A DNA stretch of 64,000 bases from Marinibium conchae (GTDB lineage: Bacteria > Pseudomonadota > Gammaproteobacteria > Enterobacterales > Alteromonadaceae): positions 1,302,001 to 1,366,000 of the forward strand of contig NZ_JADNRN010000001.1 in NCBI RefSeq assembly GCF_015595035.1. Reading direction: 5' to 3'. The notes under the pieces were generated by a model, which saw nothing but the letters and a program-made list of their open reading frames with translations, searched no databases and had not been told where the DNA came from. The position numbers and the translations under genes are program-made. Shown here in pieces: positions 11,130 to 21,351 of this stretch (positions within the stretch are counted from its first letter, which is position 1; every line of letters starts with the position of its first letter).

Positions 11130-11274
11130 CTACATCAACTTACAAATGATCTACAAAGCGATAATATTCATACCTGTTAGGTAACTCATCGACGCATCAG
11201 GTTAGATCTCTAAGTTGACTTAAATGGACCTAATTACGCATCACACTCAGCGTAGACACAGAGCGATAATAAAA

Positions 11275-13596
11275 ATGAACAATACTCTATTAGTAACAAA
11301 AAGAGATGGCACTCAAGAACCCCTCGAATTAGACAAAATCCACAAGGTTGTAACTTGGGCTGCAAAAGGTCTTTCCGACGTTTCTGTGTCGCAAGTCGAG
11401 ATTAATGCGCAAATACAGTTTTACAACGGAATTAAGTCTGCCGAAATTCATGAGACGATGATAAAGTCTGCCGCCGACCTCATATCAACTGATGCCCCAG
11501 ATTATCAATATCTAGCGGCACGACTCGCTATATTTCATCTTCGCAAAAAAGCATACGGACAATTTGAGCCGCCAGCTCTTTATACTCACGTCAAAGCCTT
11601 AGTGGAAGCGGAAAAGTACGACGCACATCTACTAGACGACTACACGAAGGAAGAATTCGACGCCATGGACGATTTTATCGACCACTGGAGAGATATGAAC
11701 TTTAGCTATGCGGCTGTCAAACAGTTGGAAGGTAAGTATTTAGTTCAAAATAGAGTAAGCGGTGAAATATACGAAAGCGCACAGTTTCTCTATGTGCTTG
11801 TAGCGGCTTGCTTGTTCGCAAAATACCCCAAAGAAAGCCGACTGGACTACATCAAACGCTTCTATGATGCTGCATCAACTTTCAAACTGTCATTACCTAC
11901 CCCGATCATGGCTGGTGTGCGAACCCCTACTCGACAATTCAGTTCGTGCGTACTCATCGAAACAGGTGATAGTTTAGATTCTATCAATGCATCAGCGTCA
12001 GCAATCGTGAAATATGTTAGTCAACGGGCTGGCATAGGTGTTAATGCTGGTAGAATTCGAGCATTGGGAAGTCCTATAAGAGGCGGTGAGGCTTTCCATA
12101 CTGGCTGTATTCCTTTCTACAAATATTTCCAAACAGCGGTGAAAAGTTGTTCTCAAGGTGGTGTTCGCGGCGGTGCGGCAACCCTCTTCTATCCACTTTG
12201 GCATATGGAAGTAGAATCCTTATTAGTACTTAAAAATAATCGCGGAGTTGAAGAAAATCGGGTTCGTCACCTTGATTATGGTGTGCAGTTTAACAAGTTA
12301 ATGTATACGCGCATGATAAAGGATGACTACATTACCCTATTTAGCCCTTCTGACACCCCAGGGCTTTATGACGCTTTCTTCGCAGACCAAGACGAATTTG
12401 AACGCTTGTACTGCATATATGAGGCTGATGAGTCTATTCGCAAGAAGCGTATTAAGGCTATTGAACTTTTCAGCTTGTTTATGCAAGAACGCGCCAGCAC
12501 TGGGCGTATATATTTACAAAACGTCGATCATTGCAACACTCACAGCCCTTTCGACCCAAAAGTGGCGCCTGTTCGCCAAAGCAATCTTTGTTTAGAAATA
12601 GCGTTACCAACAAAACCTTTGTCTCATGTTAATGATGAAGAAGGTGAGATTGCCTTGTGTACACTTTCTGCGTTCAACTTAGGCGAAATAAAGAGCTTAG
12701 ATGAATTTGAAGAATTATCAGATCTCGCCGTTAGGGCATTAGATAGCTTATTAGACTATCAAGACTACCCTGTACCCGCTGCTTATAACGCCACAATGGG
12801 ACGAAGAACACTAGGAGTCGGTGTCATAAACTTTGCTTACTACCTTGCTAAGAATGGTGTTAAGTATAGCGATCATAGTGCGAACGGCCTGGTTCATCGA
12901 ACTTTTGAAGCAATGCAATATTACCTATTAAAAGCCTCAATGGAGCTTGCAAAAGAAAAAGGGGCATGTCCAAAGTTCAATGAAACGACTTACTCACAAG
13001 GCTTAATGCCAGTGGACACCTATAAAAAAGATGTAGATGGTATATGCGCAGAGCCATTGCATTACGATTGGGATAGCTTACGAAAAGATATTGTTGAGCA
13101 TGGCTTACGCAATAGTACCTTGTCTGCATTAATGCCATCAGAGACATCATCACAAATATCAAATGCGACAAATGGTATTGAACCGCCACGTGGGCATATC
13201 AGTATTAAAGCTAGTAAGGATGGTGTACTTAAGCAAGTAGTGCCAGAGTATCAACGATTAAAGAACGACTACGAGCTGCTGTGGGACATAAAGTCAAATG
13301 ACGGCTACTTGCAGTTAGTCGCTATTATGCAGAAGTTTATTGACCAAACAATTTCTGCGAATACGAGTTACGACCCAGGCAAATACGAAGGCAACAAAGT
13401 ACCAATGAAAGTCTTACTCAAAGACTTGCTAACAACATACAAGCTGGGTGTAAAGACACTTTACTACCACAACACTCGAGATGGCGCGTCGGACAACACC
13501 GACAAAGCCGTTGTATCTGAGAATGTAGCTAAACCTGCACAAGAGGTTGTTATACAAGAAGATGATGATTGTGCTGGCGGCGCTTGTAAAATTTAA
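11275..13596 (+). CDS. nrdA: Class Ia ribonucleoside-diphosphate reductase, alpha subunit
   Basis: Reduces NDPs to dNDPs together with NrdB. The ATG at 11275 gives MNNTLLVTKRDGT and 773 residues, aligning end to end with E. coli NrdA (761). An upstream ATG at 11224 would add 17 non-homologous residues. The N-terminal ATP-cone, the active-site region QSNLCLEIALP, the CNTHSPFDP loop and the C-terminal redox pair C-x4-C (CAGGAC) are all present. It forms an operon with nrdB and a ferredoxin; upstream NrdR-like boxes suggest dATP-responsive repression. Confidence 0.98.
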   Translation: MNNTLLVTKRDGTQEPLELDKIHKVVTWAAKGLSDVSVSQVEINAQIQFYNGIKSAEIHETMIKSAADLISTDAPDYQYLAARLAIFHLRKKAYGQFEPPALYTHVKALVEAEKYDAHLLDDYTKEEFDAMDDFIDHWRDMNFSYAAVKQLEGKYLVQNRVSGEIYESAQFLYVLVAACLFAKYPKESRLDYIKRFYDAASTFKLSLPTPIMAGVRTPTRQFSSCVLIETGDSLDSINASASAIVKYVSQRAGIGVNAGRIRALGSPIRGGEAFHTGCIPFYKYFQTAVKSCSQGGVRGGAATLFYPLWHMEVESLLVLKNNRGVEENRVRHLDYGVQFNKLMYTRMIKDDYITLFSPSDTPGLYDAFFADQDEFERLYCIYEADESIRKKRIKAIELFSLFMQERASTGRIYLQNVDHCNTHSPFDPKVAPVRQSNLCLEIALPTKPLSHVNDEEGEIALCTLSAFNLGEIKSLDEFEELSDLAVRALDSLLDYQDYPVPAAYNATMGRRTLGVGVINFAYYLAKNGVKYSDHSANGLVHRTFEAMQYYLLKASMELAKEKGACPKFNETTYSQGLMPVDTYKKDVDGICAEPLHYDWDSLRKDIVEHGLRNSTLSALMPSETSSQISNATNGIEPPRGHISIKASKDGVLKQVVPEYQRLKNDYELLWDIKSNDGYLQLVAIMQKFIDQTISANTSYDPGKYEGNKVPMKVLLKDLLTTYKLGVKTLYYHNTRDGASDNTDKAVVSENVAKPAQEVVIQEDDDCAGGACKI

Positions 13597-13627
13597 TTGA
13601 TTAACCGGATGAGTGAAAACGATAAAA

Positions 13628-14758
13628 ATGAAATACACAACTTTTAATCAAGAAAGCAACGATACGATGAAAGAGCCAATGTTTTTTGGTTCCCCGGTAA
13701 ATGTAGCCCGCTACGATCAACAAAAGCATCCAATTTTTGAAAAATTGATAGAGAAACAAATATCATTTTTCTGGCGTCCTGAAGAAGTTGACGTGAGTAA
13801 AGATCGCATGGACTTTCAGAAACTGAGCGATGCTGAACGGCATATTTTCACCTCAAATTTGAAATACCAGACGCTACTTGATTCAGTACAAGGAAGAAGC
13901 CCAAACATTGCCTTTCTACCCATCATATCGATACCAGAACTGGAAACCTGGGTGGAAACTTGGTCCTTCTTCGAAACGATTCATTCTCGTTCCTACACAC
14001 ATATTCTGCGAAATTTGTTTACTGATCCTAGTGAGATTTTCGACGACATCGTAGTTAACGAAGAAATCGCGAAGCGTGCAACAGATATATCGAAATACTA
14101 TGATGACCTGATCTTTGCCACTCAACTTTGGCAAACTAAAGGTGAAGGTGAACATGTTGTCGATGGCGAAACTCATCTCATCACAATGCGAGAACTCAAA
14201 AAGAAGCTATACCTTTGCATGAACTCTGTAAATGCACTCGAGGCGATTAGGTTCTACGTGTCATTCGCTTGTACCTTTGCATTTGCTGAGCGTGAATTGA
14301 TGGAAGGAAACTCTAAAATCATTCGACTAATTGCTCGAGATGAAAACATCCATCTCACCTCAACTCAACATGTACTTAATCTGTGGGCGAAGGGCAAAGA
14401 TGATCCTGAGATGGCTGAAATTGCTGCTGAATGCCATGAGGAAGCAAAAGCCATTTTCTTGAAAGCAGTGCAGCAAGAAAAAGAATGGGCTCACTATTTA
14501 TTTAAAAATGGGTCGATGCTCGGGCTTAACGAAGAGATTCTGTGTCAGTACGTAGAATATATTGCGAATCATCGCATGGCAGCAATAGGAATGGGTCAGC
14601 CTTTTGAGATCAAAAGTAATCCCCTACCTTGGATGAACAATTATCTTAATTCTGACAATGTACAGGTAGCACCTCAGGAAACTGAGATAAGCAGTTATTT
14701 AGTAGGTCAAATAGACAGTGAAGTTGCTTCAGACGACTTCGAGGCATTTGAGCTCTAA
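13628..14758 (+). CDS. nrdB: Class Ia ribonucleoside-diphosphate reductase, beta subunit
   Basis: 376 residues from the ATG at 13628 (MKYTTFNQ), identical in length to E. coli NrdB; the ATG at 13613 would add five residues. It holds the diiron-tyrosyl radical cofactor. The carboxylate/histidine ligands and the radical tyrosine in [11 protein letters not shown] are present, and the C-terminal tail [12 protein letters not shown] binds NrdA. It lies 31 bases after nrdA, and its TAA is immediately followed by the ferredoxin start. Confidence 0.98.
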   Translation: MKYTTFNQESNDTMKEPMFFGSPVNVARYDQQKHPIFEKLIEKQISFFWRPEEVDVSKDRMDFQKLSDAERHIFTSNLKYQTLLDSVQGRSPNIAFLPIISIPELETWVETWSFFETIHSRSYTHILRNLFTDPSEIFDDIVVNEEIAKRATDISKYYDDLIFATQLWQTKGEGEHVVDGETHLITMRELKKKLYLCMNSVNALEAIRFYVSFACTFAFAERELMEGNSKIIRLIARDENIHLTSTQHVLNLWAKGKDDPEMAEIAAECHEEAKAIFLKAVQQEKEWAHYLFKNGSMLGLNEEILCQYVEYIANHRMAAIGMGQPFEIKSNPLPWMNNYLNSDNVQVAPQETEISSYLVGQIDSEVASDDFEAFEL

Positions 14759-15031
14759 GTGACTGAAAAAATAGGAACTTACAAGGTGCGAGTCGACGGC
14801 TTGCACAGTGTTTTTTCGGAAAGCGATGATAAAAGCCTACTTGAACATCTTGAATCCAACAACATTGAAGTTCACTACCATTGCCGGGAAGGCTACTGCG
14901 GCGCTTGTCGGACTAAGTTAAACGAAGGAAATGTGGATTATCATATTGATCCTCTCGCCTTTATTGACGACGATGAAATATTGCCATGTTGCTGCAAACC
15001 AACATCAGATATAGATATTACCCTGTACTAG
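14759..15031 (+). CDS. yfaE: 2Fe-2S ferredoxin, YfaE family (NrdB cofactor maintenance)
   Basis: 90 residues of plant-type ferredoxin fold with iron ligands C-x4-C-x2-C at 42, 47 and 50 and a fourth cysteine among the CCC at 77-79. In E. coli YfaE reduces the met form of NrdB to restore its diferric-tyrosyl cofactor. The start is a GTG that directly follows the nrdB TAA, so it is translationally coupled. It is the last gene of nrdA-nrdB-yfaE and is followed by a strong terminator. Confidence 0.93.
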   Translation: MTEKIGTYKVRVDGLHSVFSESDDKSLLEHLESNNIEVHYHCREGYCGACRTKLNEGNVDYHIDPLAFIDDDEILPCCCKPTSDIDITLY

Positions 15032-15058
15032 CAACAGTACTAGCATTAAAACTGCAAA

Positions 15059-15092
15059 AAAAAAGACTGCCGATTTAAATGCAGTCTTTTTT
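15059..15092. terminator. Bidirectional terminator between nrd operon and dsbC
   Basis: The stem AAAAAAGACTGC / GCAGTCTTTTTT with a 10-base loop has A and T runs on both sides, so it can end the nrd operon on the plus strand and dsbC on the minus strand. Confidence 0.85.
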
Positions 15093-15144
15093 ATTGCGTA
15101 ATAAGAAACCCTTTATTCAAAAGCTTTCTCTTACTATTTAGTAA

Positions 15145-15930
15145 CTATTTGGCCTTATTGAACAGACTAATAACCATGCTTGACTCTTGGTAGCCTGGAA
15201 TAATTTGTGTAGAAGCATCACTTAGGTACATAAACGGCGTACCTTGCAATCCCACATTTCTGCCTGCTAGTTGTCCTTTTCTAATGCTGTCAATGCACGA
15301 TTGTTCATAGCTTGTCTTTACAAAGGCATTGTTATCGCTACCTTCTTTGATTTTTGTCATTGCTGTTTGCTTGTCATCAGCGCACATTACCTGCTTCAAT
15401 TTTTCAAATGCAACTTCGCCATCTATAAGTTGACTCCTTGGATATGGAATGTACTTAACGTCGATGCCTGCCTTCTGATAATCAGCAACTTCCAAATGTA
15501 GTTTTCTACAATATCCACAGGTGGTATCAGAAAAAACATAGAGTTGGCCGATACTTTCACCCTCAGCCGGATAGGTAACGAAATCGTCTTCGTTCAATTT
15601 TGCAATTTCTTGCTGAGCTAATATTACCTGCCCTTTTTGTTTTTCGACTCTTGTCAGGTTTACCATATTTTGCAGGTCAAACACTTCTCCAATCACCGCC
15701 CTTTTACCGTCTTTAGTGACTACCAATGATTGCCCATCAATAGAAGCTTCATAAAGACCTTCCATATTCATAGAGCTTAATTCGCGATGAACAACTACAT
15801 TTGCGTTAGCGAAGACTGGATTCGCCGCTCTCAGATTATTTTCAACAACGTTGAGTTCGTTTTCGTTAGCATTGGCATTAGAAAGTGCTAGTACTAAGGT
15901 CACGAATATTACTAATGATTTCTTCAACAT
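15145..15930 (-). CDS. dsbC: Thiol:disulfide interchange protein DsbC
   Basis: 261 residues with a cleavable signal peptide (about 1-21, ending at ...NANA). An N-terminal dimerisation domain is followed by a thioredoxin domain with active site C-G-Y-C at 138-141 and the cis-proline segment GTPFMY. It isomerises wrong disulfides in the periplasm and is kept reduced by DsbD. It is the last gene of a minus-strand run and is separated from purC by a terminator, so it has its own promoter. Confidence 0.93.
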   Translation of the reverse strand: MLKKSLVIFVTLVLALSNANANENELNVVENNLRAANPVFANANVVVHRELSSMNMEGLYEASIDGQSLVVTKDGKRAVIGEVFDLQNMVNLTRVEKQKGQVILAQQEIAKLNEDDFVTYPAEGESIGQLYVFSDTTCGYCRKLHLEVADYQKAGIDVKYIPYPRSQLIDGEVAFEKLKQVMCADDKQTAMTKIKEGSDNNAFVKTSYEQSCIDSIRKGQLAGRNVGLQGTPFMYLSDASTQIIPGYQESSMVISLFNKAK

Positions 15931-15947
15931 AACTTACCCTGTAAATC

Positions 15948-15973
15948 AAAAAGAGTAGCTATGCTACTCTTTT
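15948..15973 (-). terminator. purC transcription terminator
   Basis: The stem AAAAGAGTAGC / GCTACTCTTTT closes a 3-base loop just beyond the purC stop. Read on the minus strand it ends in a T-run, a classic intrinsic terminator between purC and dsbC. Confidence 0.8.
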
Positions 15974-15996
15974 GCTATTGCAATTAATATCTACGC

Positions 15997-16707
15997 TTAT
16001 AAATCTAAGCCGATGCGTTTAGCTACTTCGATGTAAGACTCTACAACTGATCCCAAACCTTGTCTAAATCTATCTTTGTCGAGTTTTTTCTTCGTTTCTT
16101 TATCCCACAAACGACAACCATCTGGCGTAAACTCATCACCCAGCACAAGCTCACCTTGGCTAACACCAAATTCGAGTTTGTAATCAACGAGCAACATACC
16201 GCCTTCCTCGAAAAGAGGCTTTAAGACTGCATTTACTGCGAAGGTCAAGCGTTTCATTTCATCGATTTGCTCTTGAGTAGCCCAACCAAAAGCAGTGATG
16301 TGATAATCGTTAACCATCGGGTCATGGAGCGCATCGTTCTTGAGAAAAAACTCAAATGTGGGTGGGTCCAATACTAGCCCCTCTTGCACTCCTAGACGCT
16401 TTACCATCGAGCCAGCGGCAATGTTTCTTACAACACACTCTACTGGAATCATATCTAGTTTTTTAACAACGCACTCGGTATCAGAAATCAATGACTCGAC
16501 CTGGGTCTTAATACCCGCAGCCTCCAACTTTTGCATAATGAAATGATTAAATTTATTGTTCACTTCACCTTTTCGCTCGAGCTGTTCAATCTTTTCACCA
16601 TCGAAAGCCGATGTGTCATTTCTGAAATGTAAAACAAGCTTGTTAGCATCATCTGTAAGGAAAACCGTTTTGGCCTTACCTCTATATAGTTCGTTTCTTT
16701 TTTGCAT
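15997..16707 (-). CDS. purC: Phosphoribosylaminoimidazole-succinocarboxamide synthase
   Basis: 236 residues (E. coli 237). The N-terminus [11 protein letters not shown] and the motifs [15 protein letters not shown] and GDEFTPD are those of SAICAR synthetase. It joins aspartate to CAIR using ATP in purine synthesis. It starts 18 bases after the bamC stop; dapA-bamC-purC is a conserved gammaproteobacterial order. No PurR operator is obvious to me upstream. Confidence 0.96.
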   Translation of the reverse strand: MQKRNELYRGKAKTVFLTDDANKLVLHFRNDTSAFDGEKIEQLERKGEVNNKFNHFIMQKLEAAGIKTQVESLISDTECVVKKLDMIPVECVVRNIAAGSMVKRLGVQEGLVLDPPTFEFFLKNDALHDPMVNDYHITAFGWATQEQIDEMKRLTFAVNAVLKPLFEEGGMLLVDYKLEFGVSQGELVLGDEFTPDGCRLWDKETKKKLDKDRFRQGLGSVVESYIEVAKRIGLDL

Positions 16708-16725
16708 TATAACGGTTTTCCTAGC

Positions 16726-17826
16726 TTAAATATCTAAATCTTCAGTACTCATATATTCTTTGAAGGGCGTAAACACCTCGCTGATGAGTGTTGTATCGAA
16801 CGCACTGCTTTCTTCATTCATAAAAGTAACAGAAGTCTTCTCTCCAAGGCTCCCTACTTTCAAACGGTAGTCGTTCTTTTCGATTTCTAAATCTTCATTA
16901 GCGCCGAACAAACTACCCCACCACGATTGCTCAGTACCTTTATATTGAACAAATAGTAAGCCGGTTGACTGATCTAAATCCTTAACATCGAAACCCATTT
17001 TTCGAAGAACGAGTAACAAACGAGGCCAAGCGTTTTCATAGACTGCATCAACAACGATAGCTGGTTCACCGTCTTCATTAAAGCCCATGTTGCTCTCGAA
17101 TCCCTGTCGAATTTTGGCAATGCGTTTGTCGCGTTCCAAGCGTATGCCAAAATCATAATCTTGAATAATCGCATTTAAAAAGTTAGCTTCTTGCACTCGC
17201 TTAGAGATAGGATCGACAGTTGCAATAGTTATCCCCTCACTCTCATCAATAAAATCAATAAGGCTTGTTTTCAGGGATGCCGTTCGACCATGAGGAGCAA
17301 TACCAAGATCGAAGCGAAACTTTCTCTTCACTTCAACAAATGAGTCAGTAAAGTCGTACCAACTTGATGTGCCCTCAATTTGATCTACTACCCACTCAGT
17401 TTCGAGAACACGTTTATTATCATCGAAGGATGCAATGCCAATATTTTGTTTTTCAAGATAGTCAAGCACCGTGTTCCAAATTGTCGTTTCTAATGGCTCA
17501 TCATCGTTAATTTGATCGAAAAGCACTTTAGTATCAGGCGAACCCTCTTCTACATGAGAGCCAGCGACTAGAGGAAGAACAAGTGATGGAGACAGCACCT
17601 TTAATTTCTGCCCTACTAGCTCGGTTGGAGCATTCTCGCCCAACTCAGGTAACTCATAACGTCGAGAAAAATTGGGTTTGTCTAATTCAGGCGGCACCTC
17701 TAACACTTTTTGTTGAGATGCTCCAAGATAATCGTAACTACCCGACGCAATCTCGCGCTCACCTTTACTTGCACAACCAGCAAACACTAAAACAACTGCG
17801 CCTAACCCTAACAATTTACTTTTCAT
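16726..17826 (-). CDS. bamC: Outer membrane assembly lipoprotein BamC (NlpB)
   Basis: 366 residues. The lipoprotein signal peptide has lipobox FAGC at about residue 18, followed by a long extended N-terminal stretch and two helix-grip domains, as in BamC. It is a subunit of the BAM machine that folds outer-membrane beta-barrels. The start overlaps the end of dapA by 11 bases, and purC follows. Confidence 0.9.
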   Translation of the reverse strand: MKSKLLGLGAVVLVFAGCASKGEREIASGSYDYLGASQQKVLEVPPELDKPNFSRRYELPELGENAPTELVGQKLKVLSPSLVLPLVAGSHVEEGSPDTKVLFDQINDDEPLETTIWNTVLDYLEKQNIGIASFDDNKRVLETEWVVDQIEGTSSWYDFTDSFVEVKRKFRFDLGIAPHGRTASLKTSLIDFIDESEGITIATVDPISKRVQEANFLNAIIQDYDFGIRLERDKRIAKIRQGFESNMGFNEDGEPAIVVDAVYENAWPRLLLVLRKMGFDVKDLDQSTGLLFVQYKGTEQSWWGSLFGANEDLEIEKNDYRLKVGSLGEKTSVTFMNEESSAFDTTLISEVFTPFKEYMSTEDLDI

Positions 17827-18715
17827 TCGTAACCTGACTAATTAAATTCAACTTCTTGAGAGTTTCTTCGATTGCTTTTTTACTATTTAGTTCAGGTTGA
17901 ACCATCGGTAAACGTAAAAAAGCGTCTTTTATCAATCCCATTTTATACAAGGCCCATTTAGGAATTACTGGGTTTGGTTCAATAAACAATTCTCTGTGTA
18001 ATGCCATAACCTGCTTATTTATGTCTTGCGCTAGCACAATATTTTTATCTAATGCAGCGTTGCACATATCACTCATTGCTTTGGGTGCTATATTAGCGGT
18101 AACAGAGATGACTCCGTCCCCCCCTTCACACATAAAATTACACCCAGTCTCATCATCGCCGCTGAAGAACAAAAATGAGTCATCAACCAAACGCTTCATC
18201 TCTTTGAAACGCTGAATATCACCTGTCGCATCTTTAATCCCAATGATATTTTTGTGCTCAGCCAATTCTGCAACGGTATCAGAGTGCATATCGGCGACAG
18301 TACGTCCGGGTACATTATAGAGCATCAAGGGAACGTCGGTGGCGCTAGCTATCGCATTAAAATGCGCAACCATTCCAGCTTGCTGTGGTTTATTGTAGTA
18401 AGGAACGACGCTAAGGAAACCATCAACTCCCAATGGTGCGATTTGCTCGCTTAAAAAAATAGCTTCTGCCGTTGAGTTTGCGCCACTACCGGCAATAACC
18501 GGTACTTTTTTGTCAACTAAATCAACAACTCGTTTTACAACATCGACGTGCTCTTGAAACGGAAGCGTTGCACTTTCACCTGTAGTGCCAACCGCAACGA
18601 TTCCGTGAGTTCCATTTTGAATATGAAACTCGACTAAAGCTTGCAAACTCTTGTCATCAACCTTTCCATCTGCCAACATCGGTGTTACCAATGCAACATA
18701 GCTTCCTTTAAACAT
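17816..18715 (-). CDS. dapA: 4-hydroxy-tetrahydrodipicolinate synthase
   Basis: The second of two adjacent ATGs gives MFKGSYVALVTPM and 299 residues, matching E. coli DapA and sitting better behind AAGGGGG; the first ATG is at 18718. TIM-barrel lyase with GTTGES, the catalytic tyrosine in MLYNVPGRT and the Schiff-base lysine in IIGIKDATGD. It condenses pyruvate with aspartate semialdehyde for lysine and peptidoglycan synthesis. It is divergent from gcvR, as in E. coli. Confidence 0.97.
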   Translation of the reverse strand: MFKGSYVALVTPMLADGKVDDKSLQALVEFHIQNGTHGIVAVGTTGESATLPFQEHVDVVKRVVDLVDKKVPVIAGSGANSTAEAIFLSEQIAPLGVDGFLSVVPYYNKPQQAGMVAHFNAIASATDVPLMLYNVPGRTVADMHSDTVAELAEHKNIIGIKDATGDIQRFKEMKRLVDDSFLFFSGDDETGCNFMCEGGDGVISVTANIAPKAMSDMCNAALDKNIVLAQDINKQVMALHRELFIEPNPVIPKWALYKMGLIKDAFLRLPMVQPELNSKKAIEETLKKLNLISQVTNEK

Positions 18716-18923
18716 CATTCCCCCTTAAAACTTGGTCGTCATGTTAAGGTCACAAGCTAGTAAACACAAGCATATATGCACAGAACTCACTACTTTTTTT
18801 AGCTTATTGGCTACTAAAGATAGAAAAACCAAAATATGCTCTACTGCATTTCTTTTCAGACAATATTTACGCTTCAATCAACCTGCCAGCTTTGGTGGCA
18901 CTTATGTGACAATAAGATTGCTT

Positions 18924-19526
18924 ATGATACACTCTGCAAACAATCAGCTTTCGCAATCAACACAAATGAAACAACAGGTTATTGTTAATATCTTAGGCAC
19001 AGACAAGTTGGGAATATTAAGTATCATCAGCGCTTGCGTAAATGATGGAAACTGTAACATTCTTGATAGTCGCCATGCGATTTATGGCAGAGATTTTTCA
19101 TTGTCTATGATAGTGGAAGGCAGTCACGCAGCTATCACCAAGTTAGAAATGCAACTTTCAAGCCTGTGCGTAGAGCATGATCTGCTATCAATGATGAAGC
19201 GTACAAGTGGACACGCTAAGCAGAATCTCGAGCAATTAATTAATCTCGAATTCGTCGGAGCGGATGCTGTAGGTATAATCCAACGAGTCACCACCTTTCT
19301 CACTGAACGGCAAGTGTCTGTGAGCGCGTTGCGACAGAAAACTTACAATGATAAATCAACAAACACTGAGCATGTGAAATGCAAAATGGTGCTCAGTGCA
19401 ACTAGACAACTTGACTTGGCAGACTTCGACAGCGAATTAAAGACATTAATGTGCTCACTGGGTCTTCATGGTAAAGTTACGCATAACGAAATAAAGGAAG
19501 AAAATGAACACATTGAAAGCTGGTGA
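18924..19526 (+). CDS. gcvR: GcvR-like ACT-domain regulator of glycine cleavage
   Basis: About 200 residues with two tandem ACT domains: the first starts near VIVNILGTDKLGI with CNILDSRHA, the second near INLEFVGADAVGI. In E. coli GcvR restrains GcvA and so controls gcvTHP. The start is uncertain: ATGs at 18924 and 18966 both lack a clear ribosome binding site; the open frame extends back to 18732 but that part has no ACT homology. Its 3' end overlaps bcp by 23 bases, and it is divergent from dapA, both typical of gcvR. Confidence 0.85.
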   Translation: MIHSANNQLSQSTQMKQQVIVNILGTDKLGILSIISACVNDGNCNILDSRHAIYGRDFSLSMIVEGSHAAITKLEMQLSSLCVEHDLLSMMKRTSGHAKQNLEQLINLEFVGADAVGIIQRVTTFLTERQVSVSALRQKTYNDKSTNTEHVKCKMVLSATRQLDLADFDSELKTLMCSLGLHGKVTHNEIKEENEHIESW

Positions 19527-19968
19527 TAAAGCCCCTCAATTTTCACTCCCGAATCAAGATGATAAAATGGTGTCTCTGACCGACTTTTTGGGCAAAAAAG
19601 TGCTGGTTTATTTTTACCCAAAAGCAATGACACCAGGCTGCACAATTCAAGCCCAAGGTCTTAGAGATGCAAAAGCTCAGTTGGATGATAATAACGTAGT
19701 CGTGCTTGGTGTTAGCCCTGACGCGGTAAAACGTCTTCCAAAATTTATCGAGAAAGAAAATCTCAATTTCACCCTACTGTCTGATGAAGACCACAGCGTA
19801 GCAGATGCCTTCGGTGTATGGGGGCTCAAAAAGTTCATGGGTAAGGAGTATGACGGCATTCATCGCATATCCTTTTTGATAGATGAGTCTGGCGTTGTTT
19901 CTCATGTGATAGATAAGTTCAAAACAAAGAATCATCATGAGGTTGTGTTAGAAACACTTAAGGGCTAG
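19504..19968 (+). CDS. bcp: Thioredoxin-dependent thiol peroxidase Bcp (1-Cys form)
   Basis: 154 residues of the PrxQ/Bcp family with peroxidatic Cys46 in MTPGCTIQ. The usual resolving cysteine five residues later (C-T-V-Q-A-C in E. coli) is Gln51 here, so this is a one-cysteine Bcp. It reduces hydroperoxides with thioredoxin or another thiol. A good AAGGAAG ribosome binding site precedes the ATG, which lies inside the end of gcvR. A strong terminator follows. Confidence 0.93.
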   Translation: MNTLKAGDKAPQFSLPNQDDKMVSLTDFLGKKVLVYFYPKAMTPGCTIQAQGLRDAKAQLDDNNVVVLGVSPDAVKRLPKFIEKENLNFTLLSDEDHSVADAFGVWGLKKFMGKEYDGIHRISFLIDESGVVSHVIDKFKTKNHHEVVLETLKG

Positions 19969-19990
19969 CGCGATAGAGATCGTTTCATTT

Positions 19991-20018
19991 AAAACGACTC
20001 CTAAGAGTCGTTTTTTTT
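19991..20018. terminator. Terminator after bcp
   Basis: AAAACGACTC / GAGTCGTTTT stem with a short loop followed by T8 on the plus strand. The A-run on the other side may also serve the convergent perM gene. Confidence 0.85.
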
Positions 20019-20033
20019 AGATAAAAAGCCTTG

Positions 20034-21110
20034 TTAGCTCTTCAGCATTGCTTCTGGAGAGTTAGTTGGGGTTGACCAAGCAGAAATGACTGCCTTTACA
20101 AGTGTCGCGAGAGGAATTGCAAAAAACACCCCCCAAAAACCCCACATGCCACCGAAAACTAACACCGCAATAATTATGTATAGCGGGTGTAAACTTACCG
20201 CCTCAGAAAAAAGGATAGGTACGATGAGATTACCATCAAGAGCTTGGATAATGGCATACACTAACATGAGATACCAAAAGTCGGACGTTAGCCCAAATTG
20301 AAACAAAGCAACAATCGCTACAGGAATGGTAACCACAGCAGCACCAATGTAAGGTATTAACACGCTAAAGCCCACCAAAACACCAAGTAATAATGCATAT
20401 CGTAGCTCCATAAAAGCAAAGGCCGCTGAGGTTACGCCTCCTACAATGATAATTTCAATCACTTTTCCTCGAATATAGTTTGCAATTTGCGTGTTCATTT
20501 CTTCACCTACTTGAGTGATCAGACGACGCTCCTTCGGCAACACATTAGAGATGCTTGCAAGGAATAATTGTTTGTCTTTTAACATGAAAAAGACCATGAG
20601 AGGCACTAAAATCATGTAGATAAGTAGCGCAGCTAAGTTTCCAATGGAATTAACAGACACACTTATGACTTGCTGACCAAAACTAACGAGGTGTTGATTA
20701 ACGCTGTCCATGGTATTTTTGATATATTCAACCTGAACAAGCTCTGGGTATCTTTCGGGTAAGCTAATCACCCACTCTTGGCCAGAGTTCCATATCAACG
20801 GAAGTTCCTGTGCCAAATTAACACTTTGCTTATAAATGACTGGTACTAAACCAATCATAAGTAATATGCTAACAACGATGAAAACCGTTAACGTTATTGC
20901 GGTAGCTGCGGTTCTATTGATGCCTCTTCTATTCATTTTTGATACGGGCCAATCCAGTAGATAGGCAATTACCGCAGCAACAATTACAGGCATTAATATG
21001 TTGCCCCAGATCAGTAAAATCACTGTTGTGATCAAAATCAGCAACAACAACATAAGTGCATTAGGGTCGGAGAATTTTCGTTTATACCATTGAGTGAAAA
21101 CACCAAACAT
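20034..21110 (-). CDS. perM: AI-2E family membrane protein, PerM/YfgO-like
   Basis: 358 residues with about seven to eight membrane helices in the AI-2E transporter layout: two at the N-terminus, a soluble amphipathic stretch, then a C-terminal bundle with conserved segments such as VGFSVLIPYIGA. The true substrate of this subgroup is not established. It is divergent from bepA, matching the E. coli perM-bepA-yfgD neighbourhood. Confidence 0.85.
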   Translation of the reverse strand: MFGVFTQWYKRKFSDPNALMLLLLILITTVILLIWGNILMPVIVAAVIAYLLDWPVSKMNRRGINRTAATAITLTVFIVVSILLMIGLVPVIYKQSVNLAQELPLIWNSGQEWVISLPERYPELVQVEYIKNTMDSVNQHLVSFGQQVISVSVNSIGNLAALLIYMILVPLMVFFMLKDKQLFLASISNVLPKERRLITQVGEEMNTQIANYIRGKVIEIIIVGGVTSAAFAFMELRYALLLGVLVGFSVLIPYIGAAVVTIPVAIVALFQFGLTSDFWYLMLVYAIIQALDGNLIVPILFSEAVSLHPLYIIIAVLVFGGMWGFWGVFFAIPLATLVKAVISAWSTPTNSPEAMLKS

Positions 21111-21351
21111 TCAGTGTAGGTCCTTTAATTTGATTTATAATCGCAGTGCATTTATGGTAAACCCTGTTTACTATTAAAACCAGAGCTAGTGAAACTATCT
21201 TTTATATTATCGGTCTATAAGATTGTACGAGAAAGATACCAAGATTTTCAGTTTATGTAAGCGACACCTTATGTAAGTTTCATATATAGTAAGCACTGTT
21301 AGAGCGATGCTTATAAAGCTGTACCGTATTAAGGAAAACCTAATAGTCACC

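Larger units (their letters stand above)
10869..11274 (+). other. nrdAB leader / intergenic region
   Basis: This 406-base stretch between ubiG and nrdA holds no convincing gene. It contains two pairs of NrdR-box-like sites (listed separately) and AT-rich sequence suited to promoters. I could not place a single convincing -10/-35 pair. Confidence 0.6.
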
